Source of the DNA: Bacteroidota bacterium | GTDB taxonomy: Bacteria > Bacteroidota > Bacteroidia > AKYH767-A > OLB10 | Length of the DNA: 64,000 nt | Reading direction: 5' to 3' | NCBI GenBank assembly: GCA_016714535.1 | Contig: JADKDR010000004.1 | Span: 124,001 to 188,000, forward strand | Shown here: positions 8,311 through 18,293 of the stretch, piece after piece | How positions within the stretch are numbered: position 1 is the first letter of the stretch | Layout: every line of letters begins with the position of its first letter | The notes under the pieces: model-generated | Database searches by the model: none | Told to the model about the DNA's origin: nothing | The model's input: only the letters and a program-made list of their open reading frames with translations | Translations under genes and position numbers: made by a program

Positions 8311-9465
8311 TTATTTCAAATCAAATACTACTGGAATATGACTTTCTAATATTTCCTTTTGTCCTGCTGCCAAGCCTATGCTATACAACTCGCTACAATT
8401 TTTTGCATTGCTCATGTCGGTAAGTTTTTCCACATGTTCAGGAGAATACTTTTGGCCGGTAACTTTTTCAAGCTCTGCTGCAGACACCGTTACATTGTAG
8501 CGTAAATAATGTAATAACGGCTGAGGGGTCAGCAAATCATCATTTAAGGAACCTATTTCACCATCAATAATTTTGGCAGTTGGCGAGCGCGACAACCATT
8601 GCAAAATAGTTTGGTTTGACCAGCTTGCATCCTGCATCAACATATCAGGAATTTGCTGCGCCCACTTAAGTTGATGATTTTTTTCGATATCCTTTGGCAG
8701 CTTTTCAAGTTTGCTCATACCGGTTCCTATCGAAATAAGCAGCAACTTATCTTCGCCTGTTTCCCAGTGAAAGGGGAAACCTTTTAAAGTCGCTACTTTT
8801 AATAATTCGAGCGCAGGATTGTTGGCCATGCTCACACCACCGTCAACAAAGGCTCCTATAATTCCCTGACCTACATCAACGGAGATGGGTAAAAAATACG
8901 TTGGGGCTGCAGCGCTAGCACGTATAGCATTGCGCAATAGTATATTGCTGTTAGCACCTACTGTGCTATTAAAATATTTTCCGCCCGGATGATTAATAAG
9001 TGGCCACACGCTATTGGTATCGGCACGTTTGGCTACAATGCACAATCCTGTTTTTATATGTTCTCTATCGCCAAGGGTATAATCGCCAAATAGATTCTTC
9101 AATTCTTTTTCGAGTGGTTCAGCGCTAAAGTTTGCCTTCATCACTTTACCAAATTCAAAAATATTCCACCAGTTATTTTTTTCGCCAAATATTTTTTCGC
9201 CCAGCACAAAATATTTGTCTTTTATTTCGGCTACCGACATGCCAATAGACAATGCTGCAGCAATGATTGATCCGGTGCTGGTGCCGCCTATTAAATCAAA
9301 ATAATGATGTAGTCTGAAATTTTCAATATGCGGATGCCGCGCTTTTAATACCTGCTCAAGTTTTTCGAGGTAGCCAAGGCTCAAGGCACCACGTATGCCG
9401 CCACCATCAAGCGCAAGTATGCGCTTAGGGCCTGTGTTTGGATCTAGTTTTTGGTCAAATGTCAT
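8311..9465 (-). CDS. Patatin-like phospholipase
   Basis: A 384-residue patatin-family lipid acyl hydrolase with a Ser-Asp dyad. Visible are the oxyanion loop DGGGIRG (about residues 20-26), the nucleophile elbow GGTSTGS with Ser in GxSxG, and the catalytic Asp in FVDGGVSMANNP. There is no signal peptide or C-terminal sorting domain, so it is probably cytosolic, similar to CapV-type and other bacterial patatins. No cyclic-nucleotide synthase is adjacent, so a CBASS role is not supported. Monocistronic. Confidence 0.93.
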   Translation of the reverse strand: MTFDQKLDPNTGPKRILALDGGGIRGALSLGYLEKLEQVLKARHPHIENFRLHHYFDLIGGTSTGSIIAAALSIGMSVAEIKDKYFVLGEKIFGEKNNWWNIFEFGKVMKANFSAEPLEKELKNLFGDYTLGDREHIKTGLCIVAKRADTNSVWPLINHPGGKYFNSTVGANSNILLRNAIRASAAAPTYFLPISVDVGQGIIGAFVDGGVSMANNPALELLKVATLKGFPFHWETGEDKLLLISIGTGMSKLEKLPKDIEKNHQLKWAQQIPDMLMQDASWSNQTILQWLSRSPTAKIIDGEIGSLNDDLLTPQPLLHYLRYNVTVSAAELEKVTGQKYSPEHVEKLTDMSNAKNCSELYSIGLAAGQKEILESHIPVVFDLK

Positions 9466-9798
9466 TTGATTAATGGTTTTTTGATTTTAATTAATTAGCA
9501 ATTATAAATATAAAACATTACGCGATTTAGATTATCAGCAATATAAACTCTTGATTACTCATTTAGTACAAAGGTCAAATTAGTTAGGTTAGTATGACGC
9601 TTCTTTCTGCAACAATTATACAATTTAATTTTGACAGCTGATATTGTTAGGTAAGCAATATAATTTGGCAAGGTTTATTATATACGTTTATCTCCTAAGG
9701 CATTTTTTAAGATTAGTTAATAATCTGAAACCATAACAGCTACTTTAGAAATACTGCTATCCACAAATTTAAACACAGAATTCGGTTGGTAAGGCCAT
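9466..9798. other. Intergenic region, nothing recognised
   Basis: About 330 AT-rich bases between two minus-strand genes. I see no ORF with coding character, no strong hairpin and no repeat shared elsewhere in the window. It should contain the patatin gene promoter. Confidence 0.5.
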
Positions 9799-10350
9799 TC
9801 ATTTATTTTCTTGTTTTAGTTCTTGCATTATTCTCTGAATCCCTTTTACGGTACCTTCAAAATAATTACCATCAATAAAAAAAGGAATGATGGTTTTATC
9901 AATTATCGTTTTGGTTTCATCATCGGTCAAAACTTTTTGAATAGACATTCCATTGCAAATACGAATGCGCCTGTGTATGCGCGAGATGGCTATTAATATG
10001 CCGTTGTCCTTATTCTTTTTACCAACCTGCCATTTTTGTGCAAGCACCAATGCCATTTCATCAAAATACGCTTTGGTTACATAATTGGTGTCAAGTGTAA
10101 CAAGAGCTATCTCATTGGTTGTTTCCTGTTCATAAACCGAAAGCATGCTATCAATGCTAAGCACCTCTGCAGGGGTAAATAGTTTTTCAAAATCAGTAAC
10201 CCAACCTATTGGTTTAATTTCAGCCCAATACGTTTCTCTCACTAGTTGCATTTGCGATTCAGTAATTGAATCAACCGATACACTATCCACTGTTTGGCCA
10301 AATGTTGTTGTAACAGAAAACAAAACGAACGCTATCAAATAATTTTTCAT
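9799..10350 (-). CDS. TPM-domain (TLP18.3/Psb32/MOLO-1) secreted protein
   Basis: A 183-residue protein with a cleavable signal peptide (MKNYLIAFVLFSVTTTFGQ) followed by one TPM domain (about 50-165) showing VTDFEKLFTPAEVLSID, the ITNEIALVTLD-like strand and NGILIAISRIHRRIRI. TPM proteins occur in the periplasm or at membranes; plant TLP18.3 has acid phosphatase activity and serves photosystem repair, but bacterial roles are unclear. No membrane anchor follows the domain, unlike many larger TPM proteins. Confidence 0.85.
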   Translation of the reverse strand: MKNYLIAFVLFSVTTTFGQTVDSVSVDSITESQMQLVRETYWAEIKPIGWVTDFEKLFTPAEVLSIDSMLSVYEQETTNEIALVTLDTNYVTKAYFDEMALVLAQKWQVGKKNKDNGILIAISRIHRRIRICNGMSIQKVLTDDETKTIIDKTIIPFFIDGNYFEGTVKGIQRIMQELKQENK

Positions 10351-10767
10351 CCTATAAGAAATTTGGTTTTAGTAACGTGTGCGCAACTATATACATCGGT
10401 TTTTACATGTATGGTAGCCCGGAATTAAAAACAAGATTACGAAAAAAAGATAACGATTGTAAATTCGATTCGATTATTTTGCTTGTGCTAGCTTTATGAA
10501 CCACACATATGCATTGCCGTTAGTGCGGTTTAAATTATTAACGATACCTTCCATTTGCATAAAACAACTTGGCAAAACGAAGATAGAAAAAGTCCGTATC
10601 ACTTTTGCAAAACATCTTCAAGTTACTGCTATTAGTAAATTGCAGAGGCAATAAATTTAGTTATATTGAAGTTGTTAAACTAATATCAGACAACGGTGAT
10701 TAAAAATAAATCCTGACTGATACTAAATATGCTATTAAGATTAGACCATTGATTAAAACGATTAGCT
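10351..10767. other. Intergenic region between divergent genes
   Basis: About 415 bases separating the TPM gene (minus) from the secreted repeat protein (plus). No ORF, repeat or strong hairpin is evident. Promoters for both genes must lie here. Confidence 0.5.
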
Positions 10768-12510
10768 TTGCAAAAAAAGTTTATGCTTAGTAGAATTGTA
10801 TTTATACTGTTGGTAGTTGGTTGTCAAAATGTTTTTTCTCAGGTTTCGTTGCAATGGCATTTTTATGGCGACACACCTGAAGAAAGCCGTCTTATTGTTG
10901 CCGATTCGCATAGCAACGTATATACCCTTGGTCATGTAGGAGGCTTACGAAAATATGGCCATACTGGTGACACGCTTTTTTATAATACAGACACTATTAA
11001 TTATACACCCAATGCAATAGACCTAGATGCAAATGATGAAATAGTAACGGTAGGGACGTACTACGGGCTAGGTTCTCAATATGAAATTTTGGTACAAAAA
11101 TTTGACACCCTCGGTAATAAAATATGGGCTACCGGAATCAATACTCCCACTGGTAACCGCGAGTTTGCAACCTCTCTTACCTTTGACCAGTCAAACAATA
11201 TATATGTTACTGGCTGGGATGGCGATCAGTTTTTCGGTAAATTTTATACAGCAAAAATTTCATCGGGAGGGCAATTGGTTTGGGGAAACAGTTTTCCAAA
11301 AAATGGTTTCGATCCTTATTACGGCCTCGATGTAGCTGTGCATGACACCAATAATGTTTATGCATGCGGATTTGTAGATGAGAATGGCACAACCAATGAC
11401 ATGCTTCTTGTAAAATACAATAGCAATGGTGATACCGTATGGTCGCGTAAGTTTGGATACTATCAAACATTTGGTGGACAGTGGACTACCGAAGATAACG
11501 GCACCGAAGTGGAGACCGATCAGGCAGGAAATGTGTATGTCATGTCAAAGGATATATTTGGCAAGCATGATGTGCTAATTAAATATAATTCGGCCGGGGT
11601 GAAACAATGGAATAAAGTAGTACATACCCTGCCAACAGATATCAAATTTATGTCCATTCAAAATGATATAATTTATATTGCCGGCAATACCGATTTAGGT
11701 TTTGGTTTAGTAACTCCGCTTGCCATAAAAATGGATCTTAATGGTATTGCTCTCTTTGACAGTGTTTATACCAATCAAGGATTTAATTTTGTCGATGCAA
11801 AAATTTACGATGGTGGATTTGTAATGACCGGAAATTATTCGGGTTGTAATGGCTGCAATTGGGATATAATAACTACATGCTATGACAGCCTTGGAAATAC
11901 AAAATGGACACATGTGATGAACACCGTAAATGGTTATTTAACCGATCAGGTTTACGGCCTAGCTATTGACAAAACGGGAGGTATTTATCTTACAGGAAAT
12001 GGCAACGGCTCTAATTATTGGATGAGCACCTATAAATTATTCCCCTGCTACAACATCAATCCTGTGCTTGTAAAAAACGGAAGCGTATATACTGCTAATT
12101 TTATTGCGGGTGCAGACTACCTGTGGCGCGACTGCGCCAACGATTCGCTGGTAGCACAGGGAATCGAACTGTTTCAGTTTGTAGAACCTTACCTAAGTAA
12201 TTTTGCCGTTGAAATTTCGGTAGGCTCCTGTTCAGATACTACCAGTTGCACCTTTGCCGGCATTAATACTATGTATAGTGCAACAAACAAATTTGCTCTT
12301 TATCCAAATCCTGCAAGCGAAGTAATTAGCATACGTGGACTTACATCAGTTGTAAATGCTCAATTGTATTCAACTCAGCTGATCTTGATCAATAACTATA
12401 TATTATCCAGAGAAAACAATAGCATTGATATTAGCAAACTTCCGAAAGGAGTATATCTGCTTACTATTAACGATGGAAACTACAACGAGGTTATTAAACT
12501 GATTAAGTAA
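10768..12510 (+). CDS. Secreted SBBP-like propeller protein with T9SS sorting domain
   Basis: A 580-residue secreted protein. A signal peptide ends near VFSQ, then about 400 residues of repeated beta-propeller blades of the SBBP type (recurring pattern of 'D..GN.IWA', 'NNIYVTGWDGD', 'LVKYNSNGDTVWSRKFG', 'GNVYVMSKD'). The last 75 residues (FALYPNPASEVISIRG ... GVYLLTINDGNYNEVIKLIK) are a type A T9SS C-terminal sorting domain. It should be exported through T9SS and attached to the surface or released. The start is TTG at 10768 or ATG at 10783; the latter gives MLSRIVFILLVV, a normal signal peptide. Confidence 0.88.
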   Translation: MQKKFMLSRIVFILLVVGCQNVFSQVSLQWHFYGDTPEESRLIVADSHSNVYTLGHVGGLRKYGHTGDTLFYNTDTINYTPNAIDLDANDEIVTVGTYYGLGSQYEILVQKFDTLGNKIWATGINTPTGNREFATSLTFDQSNNIYVTGWDGDQFFGKFYTAKISSGGQLVWGNSFPKNGFDPYYGLDVAVHDTNNVYACGFVDENGTTNDMLLVKYNSNGDTVWSRKFGYYQTFGGQWTTEDNGTEVETDQAGNVYVMSKDIFGKHDVLIKYNSAGVKQWNKVVHTLPTDIKFMSIQNDIIYIAGNTDLGFGLVTPLAIKMDLNGIALFDSVYTNQGFNFVDAKIYDGGFVMTGNYSGCNGCNWDIITTCYDSLGNTKWTHVMNTVNGYLTDQVYGLAIDKTGGIYLTGNGNGSNYWMSTYKLFPCYNINPVLVKNGSVYTANFIAGADYLWRDCANDSLVAQGIELFQFVEPYLSNFAVEISVGSCSDTTSCTFAGINTMYSATNKFALYPNPASEVISIRGLTSVVNAQLYSTQLILINNYILSRENNSIDISKLPKGVYLLTINDGNYNEVIKLIK

Positions 12511-12572
12511 TAGAGAGATTGGCTTTGCCTCTTTGTAATGATATTATTGAATAGCTCTCAGCAATATTTACT

Positions 12573-13103
12573 TTAGCCAATGCTGATTTTTTCATGCTCA
12601 TTTTTTAGCCTCTTCAAATTTTCATCGTCAAAACATACCAGTATTACCTGATCAATGCTGTCATCATCTTGAAGAACAGAATTTAAAGTGCTGATAGAAA
12701 TTTGCGCAGCCACCTCTTTTGGAAAGCCAAAAATGCCAGTACTTATACTCGGAAAGGCTATTGTTTTGCAATTGTTTTCTACTGCCAACCGCATGCTATT
12801 GCGATAACAGCTTCCCAGGAGTTCCATTTCATTCTGCTTTCCACCATTCCAAATAGGTCCTACGGTGTGTATCACAAATTTAGCAGGCAATAGTCCGGCT
12901 GTAGTTATTACCGCTTCGCCTACTTTACACCCACCCTGCTGTGCAGCTATTTTACGACATGCTTCCATTATTTCATTTCCACCTGCGTGGTGAATGGCGC
13001 CATCAACTCCGCCTCCTCCTAATAATGTTGTATTAGCTGCATTTACTATAGCGTCAGCTTTTATTTTTGTTATATCGCCTTTTTCAATTATTATTTTACT
13101 CAT
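12573..13103 (-). CDS. Macrodomain O-acetyl-ADP-ribose deacetylase
   Basis: A 176-residue single macrodomain protein of the YmdB/MacroD type. The ADP-ribose binding motifs are clear: ADAIVNAANTTLLGGGGVDGAIH (residues about 14-36, with the Asn and Asp used in catalysis) and the ribose loop SISTGIFGFP. These enzymes hydrolyse O-acetyl-ADP-ribose and mono-ADP-ribosyl esters. No DarT or other ADP-ribosyltransferase lies nearby, so a toxin-antitoxin role is not supported. Sits 47 bases downstream of the PorU2-like gene's 3' side with its own start. Confidence 0.93.
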   Translation of the reverse strand: MSKIIIEKGDITKIKADAIVNAANTTLLGGGGVDGAIHHAGGNEIMEACRKIAAQQGGCKVGEAVITTAGLLPAKFVIHTVGPIWNGGKQNEMELLGSCYRNSMRLAVENNCKTIAFPSISTGIFGFPKEVAAQISISTLNSVLQDDDSIDQVILVCFDDENLKRLKNEHEKISIG

Positions 13104-13149
13104 GTTGTTTTAAATCAAATATCCAACTCTAATTATTTCAATAAACATT

Positions 13150-16100
13150 CTACCTCAACAAATACATTTTGCCCCAGCCATTATTAAAAAATTTATCGGC
13201 TTCGGTTTCTCGATGCTCAATGCCTTCGCCATTGAGACGAGTAATTACACGATAGAGGTAAACTCCATTGGCAAGTTGATCGCCAAACTCATCTCGCCCA
13301 TCCCATGCATACTGTGTTATATTGCGACCTATGTGCAAGGGTCCTAGCTCTTCGGTGTTTATCTCGCGAATTACTTTACCACTTACCGTCATTACTTGTA
13401 TGCGTATGTACTCAGGCACTTCGCTGCCTGTAATGGTAAATGCAAAACGTGTACTTGTACTGAACGGATTGGGATAGTTCATCATGTGTGTAATACTGGC
13501 CTTATTAATAATCTCAAAGCTGATTTTGTGATTGCTTACACCGCTCGGGTTATTGCTCTTGTCGGTTCCTTGCACTTGCAGTTCATACAAACCATCGGCA
13601 AGTTCAGGATTTATTTCTATTTCAAATTTATTGGACGGTAATTTTGCTTTTCGCCATGCCATCAACATTGGACTTGTACTTGTTCCTTCTACTGGTTCGT
13701 AAAACCAGCGTGGCGGTTGAAACGTTCCTTGCTTTGCCAGGGTAACATAAAAATCAGCAGTATCATCCATGGCCAAAAGTTTGTTTTCATCTTTAAAGCT
13801 GATACGAATGCCCGGCTTGGCACTTACAATATCGCCATTTAAAATGTGTACTCCATCAAAAGTTACATCGAGCAACGGATTGGTGATATCGGCATTTACT
13901 TTAAAACTGATACTGGCATAGTTATTAAAATGATATTGCTCTAATTGATCATTAACCGGATTGGCTTCTATCCACAACGTGTTATTGCCTGACAGCCCCA
14001 TGGTTGATATGCGAATGCTACAATGTAACGTATCACCCGGGCTAAGTTTTTTATATCGCACCGATGGATAATCTATACGCTTGTTGTTTTTATCATACAC
14101 ATAAAATGCTACCAACATACTATCCATTGGTTCGTTACCTATATTCTTAATAGCAGTGCTTATGGTTATGGTATCTGCTTCTTGCGGATTACTATTTGAA
14201 ACAAAAAGATGCAAAGATGGATCGGCCATGGCCTCGGGCAATTCCTGAAAAAATATTTGCCATTTTTTTAAGAACACCGGGTCGGGTGCAGGGTTGGTAT
14301 CTTGCATATATGCTACCATGCGCATATAATTCATTGTGGTATCGTTAACCAACTGATCAAGATTAAACACATCATTTGTTGATGGTGACAAATTATCAAT
14401 AATTAATTTTTGATTTCCTTTTCCATCTAAGGCAAATACATCCAGCGATATTGAATCGGCAGGTTCGATATTTTCGTTTTCCCAATGCAGGCTTTGCCAT
14501 TTCACTCCGGGCCCTATACGCTCGCTGAATATAAATCCACGATCCCAGTTACCACCTAAAGTATCCTGAATGCTTACTTGCGGATTGGCATTGTCACCTA
14601 CTACTTCGCTTGCCGCGAAATTTGGATTTCCCTTTTGGAAAAAATAAATCCAGCAATTATCATCAGGAATAAAATTAATAACCTGGCTACCAAGCGAATT
14701 TATTGCATTAACCGCAACAGGCTTAAGTTTGCTGCGCCACCCATTTTTTACATTATAAATCAACACATACTTTCCATTCGGAATTTTGTTTAATAACATA
14801 TCAGCAAGGCTGTCAGAATAAAACTTGTTGACATCACATGGAAAAACAAAATAATTATCAGGACGATTTGGATTACACACCGAAGTTGTATTGTTATAGT
14901 TTCCATAACTGCGCCCTGGCTCGCGGTTATTCCATGGAATAAGTGATACCTCGTCTATTACAACTACATTAATAGCCGATGTTGATCCTGAAGAAAAACA
15001 ACTGTTGTATCCCTCCAATTTTCCGTTGATAGAAAAATTGACCGCAAAATTATCGTTGTAATTATTGTTGTTGGCTTTGAGTATGCTGCCTGTGCTAACA
15101 AAGTTGAAATTCTTATTAGGTCTGCTCCATTCTATGTTTTTGTAATCATCATTTTTAAACTGATACGTATGTCCTTGCGACCATCCCGTTTTACCTTGCT
15201 TGTAAACAAATGACAGCTCGTCCCAATAAGGATGCTCTATATCACCCTGCACACTATCGCGAGCAACACGCCAGTAGTATACAAGATCTTCGGTGAGGGT
15301 AAAGGGCAATGCCCACTTCACTATGCCACCCGGAGCGGTTACTTTGTGCTCTTGAAAAAAAGGACTTGGCCATTCACTAAAATCTACTGTATCAATCTGA
15401 AAAACATATTTAGTTGGAGGTGCCAGTGGATTGGCGGTGGTGGTTACCAGTGTAGTTGTGTTGTTTGGTATGATAGCATACTTAACAGGAAACAATCCAT
15501 TAATATCATTCGATTTAATATGCACTTGTAAACTAGCAAAGTTGTTACTTTCTATACTCTCGTCAATTTCGTTATTATAATCGAGGTCAAACATAAAGGT
15601 ATTTATTCCAGCACCCTGAGCCCTGTCAACAGGCAAGGTTACTGTAACGGTATCTGTATATGCTACATAAGGAAGTGATAGCAAGGTGTCTTGTATGGCT
15701 TGACTTGGGAATACGCGTGTTACCCTAACATTCAATGGCGACACAGCAGCTTTGCCAATATTACGAATGGTAATACGCAAGGTTAACGAATCTAGCGAAG
15801 TGTTTAAGTTTGGCGGTGAAATTTGTATGTCGCTTGATTTGGCAATATAATCAGGCTTTTCTGCGTAGTTTAAATGCATAGCCGGGTCGCCAAGCAGGGC
15901 CATGTCTAAGGCTACCGATGCAGCTTCAAAAGCTCCCAGTCCATATTCATTAAACTTAATCATTATGGTGTCTATGGTTGACAGCATTTGTTCGCCAATG
16001 CTGCGTCCATAGTTGTAGTAGGCTATATTTTTATACAGATTTTGAGTGTAAGGTTGCAGGGTGTAAATATATCCTTGCGAAGCTTGTGCAATAAAACCAA

Positions 16101-18204
16101 TTGCTCCTCTTTCGTTTTGCATCACAAAATCTTCGGCAGCATAGCGATTCAATAAATGGATATTTCCTACATAACAGGAGTTCGCTACAATTAATGGATA
16201 GCGTTTTTTGTTTTTCCAGGATGATGGCACATCCGTGCTTATATCAAAATTTGAACTTGCCGCATGTGCAAAAAAGGTCATAAGGGTAACTCCACTATCA
16301 ATTATATTTTGGAGGTTGGCACTCAGATTAATTTGAATGGGATCGTTTATGGTTTTTGAAATAGTGCGCACATAGCCACCAAGGCAAGTATCTTCAATGA
16401 TATTTTTAAAACCATTCATGTGCGAGAGTATGGTAAAGTTTTCATTGGGGTTACTACCTCCTGCAAAATGCAATATATTTTTCATCCATTCCTGTTTGGG
16501 AGCGCTTTCGTACTGTTGCATTTTTTGAAGATAGTCTTGCACCTCGTAGCCAGCTACAACCGGCAGTCTTCCTATGGCCATGTGCGGGCGTATGATGGGG
16601 TCTTGCTGGTTAAGCCTGGTGGTTAACATGATATCGCTGGGGGTGTGTCCAAATGTGGGAATGTAGGGTTTTGCCTTTACTGTATAAGCAACGGCAGGGT
16701 CATATCCTTTGCCTATTAAAAACACATTGCGTGGTTGCCCGCTAAAATTGTCAAATGCATAATTGCAAAAGTTTTGTATCGATAGCGGATGATTTACTAC
16801 CCCATAAGCAAATTGATCTATTAGTTCATCAATATCTGCTTGCAGTACATTGTAGTTCTTTATAGGATTGTTGGTGCGGTAATTTTTATAGGCCTCGGTT
16901 TCGCTCCAAAATTGCCTATGGGTAATAAGCAAATAATCGAATAAGGTATTAAAACCATAATTATGAAACTTGCCAATAGGGGCATCCTTATAATCTACTT
17001 TCTGAAAATTGAGGGCATTGTTTGTATTGGTTATGATGCTTGTATCGGTACCAATATACGTTTTTGTGTTTTGAAGATTGGTTGGTAATACCACTTCAAG
17101 CACGTTGCCATTTAAAGTTGAAGGTACTTTCTTTATCGTATCTCCGCTAACAGCGTATATCAGTGGTTGTCCTAAGGCAAGGTTGGATAAACTAATACGT
17201 GATTTTGCAGAAGATAATGATGGTCGCGCATCAACAGCATAAAAACTTTGAGTTTCCCCGTTGAAATTATAGGAGTGCGCATATGTGAGGTCGTAGTAAC
17301 GAATCCAGAAGTAATTCGGATTATCATCGCCCCCTGGGTTAGGAAATGCTTTGCAATCAAGTTTTACACTACCACTACCATTTGTAAAATAAATATCATG
17401 CTCCTTAAATTGACTCCCCGACACTACATCATTTACCTGCACGCTCCCGTTTATCTTTATCTCATAATTATGATCATAAGCCGAGCGTCCTGCAATTAAT
17501 GTTTTAAGAATGCAAGGATTGCCATTGAATGCATTGGGTGTAGGAATAGTATAGGTATTTGTGGTTGCTGCAGTAGTAGCCTTTAAATCAAACACTGCCC
17601 AACCTTCGCCATCTACATAGGCACTTAGTGATGTATTATAAAAGTCGTGGTAGCCATCGTGATAGTATAAATAATTGGTCGGTTGCCCAACAAATCTATT
17701 GGTCATGCAAAAGGGCGATGGCAGGTAACTGTTATAATTTACATCTGTTTCTAACACCATACGCTTGTTCGTATTTGATAAGCTGTTTATGGTAAGAAAA
17801 TACCAAACCGTATCGTTAAATAATGAAAGCTTATTGTTTTTTTGATACGAAGCTTGCAGGTACACAGCCGTATCAATTCTTCCATCATTTTTAAATCCTA
17901 AAAACTCTATGTAATCACCGGGGTTCCATGTTCCATCATTTTCACCCTGTACATGAATGTATTGCTCTTTGCCATAGGCAAAGAGCTGTGTGGCGCGTGG
18001 GTCGGTATTCAATGGAAAGCCGGCCAGTTGTAAATCGTTGTAACTAAGGCGATAGATACCATCTCTGGCTATGGCAAGTTTAAAATAGTCCTGATCGCTG
18101 TAAGGATTGCCGGGTGTAACTTTTATCCATTCGTTACCATAGGGCTGAGCGTAAAGCCCAAGACCTGCAATGATTGAAAAAATAAGTAGCGTAATCTTTC
18201 TCAT
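13150..18204 (-). CDS. PorU2-like C25 peptidase, T9SS sortase family
   Basis: A 1684-residue secreted protein. A signal peptide (about 1-19) and beta-rich N-terminal domain precede a gingipain-type C25 cysteine peptidase domain (roughly 430-830) with catalytic His647 in FFAHAASS and Cys677 in NSCYVGN, the expected 30-residue spacing. Long Ig-like regions follow and the end (NYPNPFSTSTRF ... NGVYLYRVITR) is FlgD-like. PorU is the T9SS sortase that removes cargo C-terminal domains and links them to anionic LPS; this long form corresponds to the PorU2 group, whose exact role is less settled. Located 89 bases downstream of a porV-like gene, probably one transcript. Confidence 0.88.
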   Translation of the reverse strand: MRKITLLIFSIIAGLGLYAQPYGNEWIKVTPGNPYSDQDYFKLAIARDGIYRLSYNDLQLAGFPLNTDPRATQLFAYGKEQYIHVQGENDGTWNPGDYIEFLGFKNDGRIDTAVYLQASYQKNNKLSLFNDTVWYFLTINSLSNTNKRMVLETDVNYNSYLPSPFCMTNRFVGQPTNYLYYHDGYHDFYNTSLSAYVDGEGWAVFDLKATTAATTNTYTIPTPNAFNGNPCILKTLIAGRSAYDHNYEIKINGSVQVNDVVSGSQFKEHDIYFTNGSGSVKLDCKAFPNPGGDDNPNYFWIRYYDLTYAHSYNFNGETQSFYAVDARPSLSSAKSRISLSNLALGQPLIYAVSGDTIKKVPSTLNGNVLEVVLPTNLQNTKTYIGTDTSIITNTNNALNFQKVDYKDAPIGKFHNYGFNTLFDYLLITHRQFWSETEAYKNYRTNNPIKNYNVLQADIDELIDQFAYGVVNHPLSIQNFCNYAFDNFSGQPRNVFLIGKGYDPAVAYTVKAKPYIPTFGHTPSDIMLTTRLNQQDPIIRPHMAIGRLPVVAGYEVQDYLQKMQQYESAPKQEWMKNILHFAGGSNPNENFTILSHMNGFKNIIEDTCLGGYVRTISKTINDPIQINLSANLQNIIDSGVTLMTFFAHAASSNFDISTDVPSSWKNKKRYPLIVANSCYVGNIHLLNRYAAEDFVMQNERGAIGFIAQASQGYIYTLQPYTQNLYKNIAYYNYGRSIGEQMLSTIDTIMIKFNEYGLGAFEAASVALDMALLGDPAMHLNYAEKPDYIAKSSDIQISPPNLNTSLDSLTLRITIRNIGKAAVSPLNVRVTRVFPSQAIQDTLLSLPYVAYTDTVTVTLPVDRAQGAGINTFMFDLDYNNEIDESIESNNFASLQVHIKSNDINGLFPVKYAIIPNNTTTLVTTTANPLAPPTKYVFQIDTVDFSEWPSPFFQEHKVTAPGGIVKWALPFTLTEDLVYYWRVARDSVQGDIEHPYWDELSFVYKQGKTGWSQGHTYQFKNDDYKNIEWSRPNKNFNFVSTGSILKANNNNYNDNFAVNFSINGKLEGYNSCFSSGSTSAINVVVIDEVSLIPWNNREPGRSYGNYNNTTSVCNPNRPDNYFVFPCDVNKFYSDSLADMLLNKIPNGKYVLIYNVKNGWRSKLKPVAVNAINSLGSQVINFIPDDNCWIYFFQKGNPNFAASEVVGDNANPQVSIQDTLGGNWDRGFIFSERIGPGVKWQSLHWENENIEPADSISLDVFALDGKGNQKLIIDNLSPSTNDVFNLDQLVNDTTMNYMRMVAYMQDTNPAPDPVFLKKWQIFFQELPEAMADPSLHLFVSNSNPQEADTITISTAIKNIGNEPMDSMLVAFYVYDKNNKRIDYPSVRYKKLSPGDTLHCSIRISTMGLSGNNTLWIEANPVNDQLEQYHFNNYASISFKVNADITNPLLDVTFDGVHILNGDIVSAKPGIRISFKDENKLLAMDDTADFYVTLAKQGTFQPPRWFYEPVEGTSTSPMLMAWRKAKLPSNKFEIEINPELADGLYELQVQGTDKSNNPSGVSNHKISFEIINKASITHMMNYPNPFSTSTRFAFTITGSEVPEYIRIQVMTVSGKVIREINTEELGPLHIGRNITQYAWDGRDEFGDQLANGVYLYRVITRLNGEGIEHRETEADKFFNNGWGKMYLLR

Positions 18205-18293
18205 TTGTTCATACGGTTCAATTTATTCTGTTGCCTGTTGGTTCATTAATCGGTAATTCCGAAAGCATAATTATGCTTTAGTTGGTACAAACA

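Noticed and set aside
8311..9465. CBASS-type patatin effector
   Set aside because: No nucleotidyltransferase or other CBASS gene is adjacent; neighbours are unrelated housekeeping genes.
12573..13103. DarTG-like toxin-antitoxin macrodomain
   Set aside because: No ADP-ribosyltransferase gene is next to it and the sequence fits the stand-alone YmdB type.
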